A DNA stretch of 64,000 nucleotides from Arenimonas composti TR7-09 = DSM 18010 (GTDB lineage Bacteria; Pseudomonadota; Gammaproteobacteria; Xanthomonadales; Xanthomonadaceae). Where the stretch lies: contig NZ_AUFF01000001.1 in the NCBI RefSeq assembly GCF_000426365.1, positions 558,001 to 622,000 of the forward strand. The letters run 5' to 3'. A program made the translations under genes and the position numbers. Below, piece by piece: positions 59,093 through 64,000 of the stretch (the stretch's first letter is position 1; each line of letters begins with the position of its first letter). The notes beneath the pieces are model-generated. The model did no database searches, had not been told where the DNA came from, and worked only from the letters and a program-made list of their open reading frames with translations.

Positions 59093-62053
59093 ATGCGGCG
59101 CCTGCTCACCGCCGTCGCCGGCCCGATCCGCCGCGCGGCACTGGCGGCGCTGCTGCTGGCACTGGCGCTGCCCGCGGCGGCGCTGCAGCAGAAGGCGCTG
59201 TCGACCTATTCCCGCGAGATCTGGACGACCCGCGACGGCCTGCCGCACAACCAGGTCAACAGCATCGCCCAGACCCGCGAGGGCTATCTGTGGTTCGCGA
59301 CCTGGGAAGGCGTGGTCCGCTACAACGGCCAGGAATTCCGCAGTTTCGGCCGCCAGAACGTGCCCGAGATCCGCGACAACGGCATCCGCTCGGTGCGGGT
59401 GTCGCCGTCCGGGGCACTGGTGGTGGCGACCTCGCGCGGCGGCATCAGCGTGCTGCGCGGCGAGCAGTGGAGCCACGTGGGGACCGCCGACGGGCTCGGC
59501 CAGGACGAGCTGTCCGTGGCGATCGAGGACCACGCCGGCCGGCTGTGGGCGGCGACCGAGAGCCGTGGCGTCACCCGCCTGGCCGACGGCGTCGCCACCC
59601 ATTTCCGCACCGGCCAGGGCCTGCCTTCGAACGACACCTTCGCGCTGATCGAAGACGGTGCCGGCGCGATCTGGGTCGCCACCGGCGGCGGCGTCGCCCG
59701 CATCGAGGGCGATCGCGTGCAGGCCTTCTCGACGACCGCCGGGCTTCCGGAAGGCTCGGCGTTCAGCCTCGCGATCGACGAGAACGGCGACCTCTATGTC
59801 GGCACCGAACGCGGCGTCTACGTCGGCCGCGGCGGCCGCTTCGCACCGCTGATGCCCGGCTTCCCGAAGGAGGCGATCCCGAGCCTGCAGGTCGACGCCG
59901 AGGGCAGCCTGTGGATCGGCACGGTGAACCGCGGCCTGATGCGCTACGGCGAGCGCGGCCTGGAATTCTTCGACGCCGCCACCGGCCTGCCGAACAACCG
60001 CGTCGCCTCGCTGTTCGCCGATCGCGAGGGCAGCCTGTGGGTCGGTACCAATGCCGGCCTGATGCGCTTCGCCGATACCCCGTTCATCACGATCGACAGC
60101 CACCACGGCCTGTCCGACGACTACGTGCGGGCGCTGCTCGAGGACGCCGACGGGGCGATCTGGATCGGCACCAGCCGCGGCCTCGACCGTTGGCAGGACG
60201 AGCAGGTGAGCCCGCACCCGGCGCTGTCCGGCGACGCCATCCTGAGCCTGGCCCGCGACGACGAGGGCCTCTGGGTCGGCACCTATTCCACGGGGCTCGT
60301 GCGCCTGCGCGGCGGCGCGGTGAGCGAGCGCCTCGACAGCGCCGGCGGCATCCTCCCGTCCAACCAGGTCCGGGCGGTGCTGCGCGCCGGCGACGGCGCC
60401 CTCTGGGCCGGCACCTCGCGTGGCCTGATGCGACGCGATGCCGACGGCGACCGCATCCTGCTGGAAGCCGACGGCCTGCCGCGCAACTTCGTACTGAGCC
60501 TGTTCGAGGCCCGCGACGGCGACATCTGGGTCGGCACCACCAACGGTGCCGCGCGCATCCGCGGCGGCGAGGTCGAAGCCTTCGACTTCAACGACCTCGA
60601 GCAGGCCCAGGACGTCTTCGGCATGCACGAGGATGAAGACGGCACCCTGTGGTTCGCGACCGACCGCGGCGTCATCCGTCTGCGCGGCGACGAGCGCCGC
60701 ATCGTCGGCGCGGTGCACGGGCTGCCGGTGGACACGATCTTCCAGATCGTCGCGGACAGTTACGGCAACTTCTGGCTGAGTTCGAACGCGGGCGTGGTCT
60801 ACGTGCGCCGGCAGGACATGGAAGCGGTCGCCGACGGCCGCCAGCCGCGACTGGATTACCAGCAGTTCGCCGAAGCCGACGGCATGGGCAGCGCCCAGTG
60901 CAACGGCGGCGCCGGTCCTGCCGCGCTGCGCGCCGCCGACGGCAGCATCTGGGTCGCGACCGCGCGTGGCGTCGCCGTCGTGCAGCCGGACGAACTGGCG
61001 CGCTACCAGCTGGCACCGCCGCCGGTGGTCATCGAGGGCCTGCGCGTCGACGACCAGAGCACCAGCGCCAACGGCGTGATCGTGCTGCCGCCGGGCACGC
61101 GCAAGCTCGAGCTCGACTACGTCAGCCTCAGCTACCGCACGCCGGAACAGATCCGCTACCGCTACCGGCTCGAAGGCTTCGACAACGGCTGGGTCGAGCG
61201 CAGCACGCGCCGCAACGCCCAATACACGAACCTGCCGCCGGGCCGCTACCGCTTCCAGGTCAGCGCCGCCCAGCGCGGCAGTGGCTGGAGCCCGGAGACG
61301 GCGACGGTCAACTTCGAGATCCAGCCGGAGTTCTGGCAGCAGCCGTGGTTCCTGCCGGCGGCGATCGGCGGCTCGATCGTGCTGCTGTACGGCTTCTACC
61401 GCCTGCGCGTGCGCCAGCTGACGACCCGCGAGGCGCAGCTCAGCCGGATCGTCGACGAGCGCACGCGCGCCCTCAGCGAGAAGAACACCGAACTCGAGCA
61501 GAAGAACGAGACGATCCGCCAGCAGAGCGAGATCTTCGAGCAGCTCTCGCGCACCGACGCGCTGACCGGCCTGCCGAACCGGCGCAGCATGGAACTGACG
61601 CTGGCGAAGGCGTTCGAGGAATCGCTGCTCGCCGACCGCCCGCTCAGCTTCGGCCTGCTCGACATCGACCATTTCAAGCGCATCAACGACGGCTTCTCGC
61701 ACGACGTCGGCGACGAGGCCCTGCGCCGGGTCGCGGCGACGATGCGCGAGTCGGTCGGCGCCGCCCTCGTCGGCCGCTGGCGCGGCGACGAACGGGTCGC
61801 GCGCTGGGGTGGCGAGGAGTTCGCGCTGCTGTTCCCCGACACCGACCTCGACGCCGCGCGTCGCCAGGCCGAGGCACTGCGCGCCGCGATCGAGGCGATC
61901 GACTGCAGCGACTTCGCCCCGGGCCTGAGGATCACCGCCAGCATCGGCCTCGCCACCCGCATCGACCAGGCGCACCACGAGCGCCTCGTCAACGAAGCCG
62001 ATCACCGCCTCTACGACGCCAAACACTCCGGCAGGAATCGGGTCTGCGGCTGA
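59093..62053 (+). CDS. Two-component-regulator-propeller sensor diguanylate cyclase
   Basis: A 986-residue membrane sensor. A signal peptide (about 1-32) is followed by at least thirteen propeller motifs of the type LW(V/A/I)GTxxGLxR (about 55-640), enough for two seven-bladed beta-propellers. A Y_Y_Y domain follows (about 665-740), then one helix (about 752-770), a coiled coil with EKNTELEQKNETIRQQ (about 795-815) and a GGDEF domain with GGEEF at about 905-909, DALTGLPNRR and DIDHFKRIND. The output is c-di-GMP synthesis. Instead of the RxxD inhibitory site it has RGDE. ATG chosen; a GTG three codons earlier overlaps the orn stop. Confidence 0.9.
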   Translation: MRRLLTAVAGPIRRAALAALLLALALPAAALQQKALSTYSREIWTTRDGLPHNQVNSIAQTREGYLWFATWEGVVRYNGQEFRSFGRQNVPEIRDNGIRSVRVSPSGALVVATSRGGISVLRGEQWSHVGTADGLGQDELSVAIEDHAGRLWAATESRGVTRLADGVATHFRTGQGLPSNDTFALIEDGAGAIWVATGGGVARIEGDRVQAFSTTAGLPEGSAFSLAIDENGDLYVGTERGVYVGRGGRFAPLMPGFPKEAIPSLQVDAEGSLWIGTVNRGLMRYGERGLEFFDAATGLPNNRVASLFADREGSLWVGTNAGLMRFADTPFITIDSHHGLSDDYVRALLEDADGAIWIGTSRGLDRWQDEQVSPHPALSGDAILSLARDDEGLWVGTYSTGLVRLRGGAVSERLDSAGGILPSNQVRAVLRAGDGALWAGTSRGLMRRDADGDRILLEADGLPRNFVLSLFEARDGDIWVGTTNGAARIRGGEVEAFDFNDLEQAQDVFGMHEDEDGTLWFATDRGVIRLRGDERRIVGAVHGLPVDTIFQIVADSYGNFWLSSNAGVVYVRRQDMEAVADGRQPRLDYQQFAEADGMGSAQCNGGAGPAALRAADGSIWVATARGVAVVQPDELARYQLAPPPVVIEGLRVDDQSTSANGVIVLPPGTRKLELDYVSLSYRTPEQIRYRYRLEGFDNGWVERSTRRNAQYTNLPPGRYRFQVSAAQRGSGWSPETATVNFEIQPEFWQQPWFLPAAIGGSIVLLYGFYRLRVRQLTTREAQLSRIVDERTRALSEKNTELEQKNETIRQQSEIFEQLSRTDALTGLPNRRSMELTLAKAFEESLLADRPLSFGLLDIDHFKRINDGFSHDVGDEALRRVAATMRESVGAALVGRWRGDERVARWGGEEFALLFPDTDLDAARRQAEALRAAIEAIDCSDFAPGLRITASIGLATRIDQAHHERLVNEADHRLYDAKHSGRNRVCG

Positions 62054-62107
62054 TGGGTTCGCGGCGTGGGTCGGCGGTGACCATCGCGCCGGATGCCGGA
62101 TCGCCGG

Positions 62108-62953
62108 TCAATCGTTCGGCGCCACCGGCGCCAGGACGGCGACTTCGCGGCGCGGGAGGGCGAGGGGGATGTGCTCGCGGTCGAAGGTGTCGCGAATGGC
62201 CTGGAGCAGCGCGCTGCGCGCCGCCCCGTGGTCGGGCGTCGCCACCCACGCGTAGAGGTTCACCGTGACCGCCGCCTCGCCGAGGGCGCCGACGGTGACG
62301 TCCGACGCGGGCGTCGCCAGCACCCGCGGCTCGTCGCCGGCGATCGCCAGCAGCAGGCTGCGCACGCGGCCGAGGTCCTGGTCGTAGCCGATGTTCAGGG
62401 CGATGTCGATGCGCCGCTGCGGCCGCGCCGTGTAGTTCACGATCGGCGCGGTGGTGATCTGGCTGTTGGGCAGGATCAGCTCGTGACCCTGGGCGGTGCG
62501 CAGCCGGGTCTGGAAGATGCGCACGTGCTCGACGGTGCCTTCCTGGCCGGCGATCGATACCGCGTCGCCGGCACGGAACGGACGCAGCACGATCAGCATC
62601 ACCCCCGAGGCGATGTTCGACAGCGAGTCCTTCAGCGCCAGGCCGATCGCCAGGCCGGCGGCGCCGAGCACCGCCAGCAGCGAGGTCGTCGGCACGCCGA
62701 GCGCGTCGAGCGCCGCGACCAGGACGACGACCAGGCCGATCGCGTTCGCCAGGCCGGCGAGGAAGCCGCGCAGGATCGGCTCGACCGCGAGGCGTTCGAG
62801 CAGCCGCACCAGCGCGCCGGCAAGCCGCTTGGACAACCACCAGCCGCCGCCGGCGATCGCCAGCGCGACGCCGACCCGCAGCAGCCATTCGGTCCAGCGT
62901 TCCGCGGTCAGCAGGTCGGCGGCGCGGACGGACGCCAGCAGGGTGTCGAACAT
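62108..62953 (-). CDS. mscS: Small-conductance mechanosensitive channel (MscS family)
   Basis: A 281-residue channel with three N-terminal helices and the pore-lining TM3 around SLLAVLGAAGLAIGLALKDSLSNIASGVMLIVLRPF, with its alternating Gly/Ala surface. The beta domain has GDAVSIAGQEGTVEHV and RLRTAQGHELILPNSQI, and the C-terminal alpha-beta part ends about VTVNLYAWVATPDHG. It opens on hypo-osmotic stress to release solutes. The length matches E. coli MscS (286). It lies 13 nt downstream of ppsA on the same strand, so co-transcription is likely. Confidence 0.92.
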   Translation of the reverse strand: MFDTLLASVRAADLLTAERWTEWLLRVGVALAIAGGGWWLSKRLAGALVRLLERLAVEPILRGFLAGLANAIGLVVVLVAALDALGVPTTSLLAVLGAAGLAIGLALKDSLSNIASGVMLIVLRPFRAGDAVSIAGQEGTVEHVRIFQTRLRTAQGHELILPNSQITTAPIVNYTARPQRRIDIALNIGYDQDLGRVRSLLLAIAGDEPRVLATPASDVTVGALGEAAVTVNLYAWVATPDHGAARSALLQAIRDTFDREHIPLALPRREVAVLAPVAPND

Positions 62954-62966
62954 CGGCGGCCCGGCC

Positions 62967-64000
<1,034 letters not shown>

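Noticed and set aside
59051-62026. A 991-codon minus-strand open frame opposite the propeller sensor gene
   Set aside because: It mirrors the repeats of the sense gene, which has a signal peptide, a membrane helix and a GGDEF domain. The antisense product shows no recognisable fold.

Overview
The window is about 70% GC and densely packed, with short or overlapping gene junctions. The gene content points to a free-living aerobic gammaproteobacterium of the Lysobacterales (Xanthomonadales). The supporting signs, from recall of that group, are the block lolC-lolD-comEC-exbB-exbD-msbA-lpxK-kdsB, the block uvrC-pgsA followed by tRNA-Gly, tRNA-Cys and tRNA-Leu, a fused alpha/beta 2-oxo-acid dehydrogenase E1, and a class I fumarase. 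It reads as core chromosome. I see no prophage, insertion sequence, integrase or CRISPR array.

Layout. 1-5.8 kb: an ABC-2 permease fragment, a STAS-like protein, Uup, class I fumarase, a cold-shock protein with a long leader, and a glutathione transferase. 5.8-9.8 kb: the conserved tesA / ybbA-ybbP divergon. 9.8-15.7 kb: small envelope proteins, a cytochrome c'-like protein, tcdA with a tightly coupled operon that includes a secreted protein made of eleven nonapeptide repeats, tatD, and glycine-zipper proteins. 15.8-24 kb: glutaryl-CoA dehydrogenase, a GNAT enzyme, a second glutathione transferase, a transglutaminase-like membrane protein, the fused E1, and an adenylate cyclase-FHA protein. 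24-30.3 kb: a PhnD-like binding protein, ygfZ, and a full succinate dehydrogenase cluster with two flavinylation factors (SDHAF4-like and SdhE) and a YgfX-like protein. 30.3-43.7 kb: lipoprotein export, DNA uptake, ExbBD, lipid A and KDO genes, a phosphatase, an NHL-thioredoxin protein, uvrC and pgsA.

43.8-49.6 kb: tRNA genes for Gly, Cys, Leu and Val, with terminators after Gly, Cys and Val, a membrane-anchored glutamate-synthase-like flavoprotein, several small proteins, and folD. 49.5-53.3 kb: a TRAP transporter with a TatT-like lipoprotein. 53.3-57.3 kb: guaB, guaA and tadA, separated by three different kinds of non-coding repeats. 57.3-64 kb: a DUF922 protease-like protein, a DUF2721 protein, oligoribonuclease, a large propeller-GGDEF sensor, MscS, and the C-terminal part of phosphoenolpyruvate synthase, which runs off the window.

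Several themes recur. Envelope biogenesis (Lol, MsbA, LpxK, KdsB, PgsA) sits together. Respiratory complex II is grouped with its assembly factors and, divergently, with the Fe-S protein YgfZ. Many genes have a -10-like hexamer either exactly 6 nt or about 30 nt upstream of the start codon, suggesting leaderless or short-leader transcripts. The least familiar item is the nonapeptide-repeat secreted protein at 12.56-13.23 kb.
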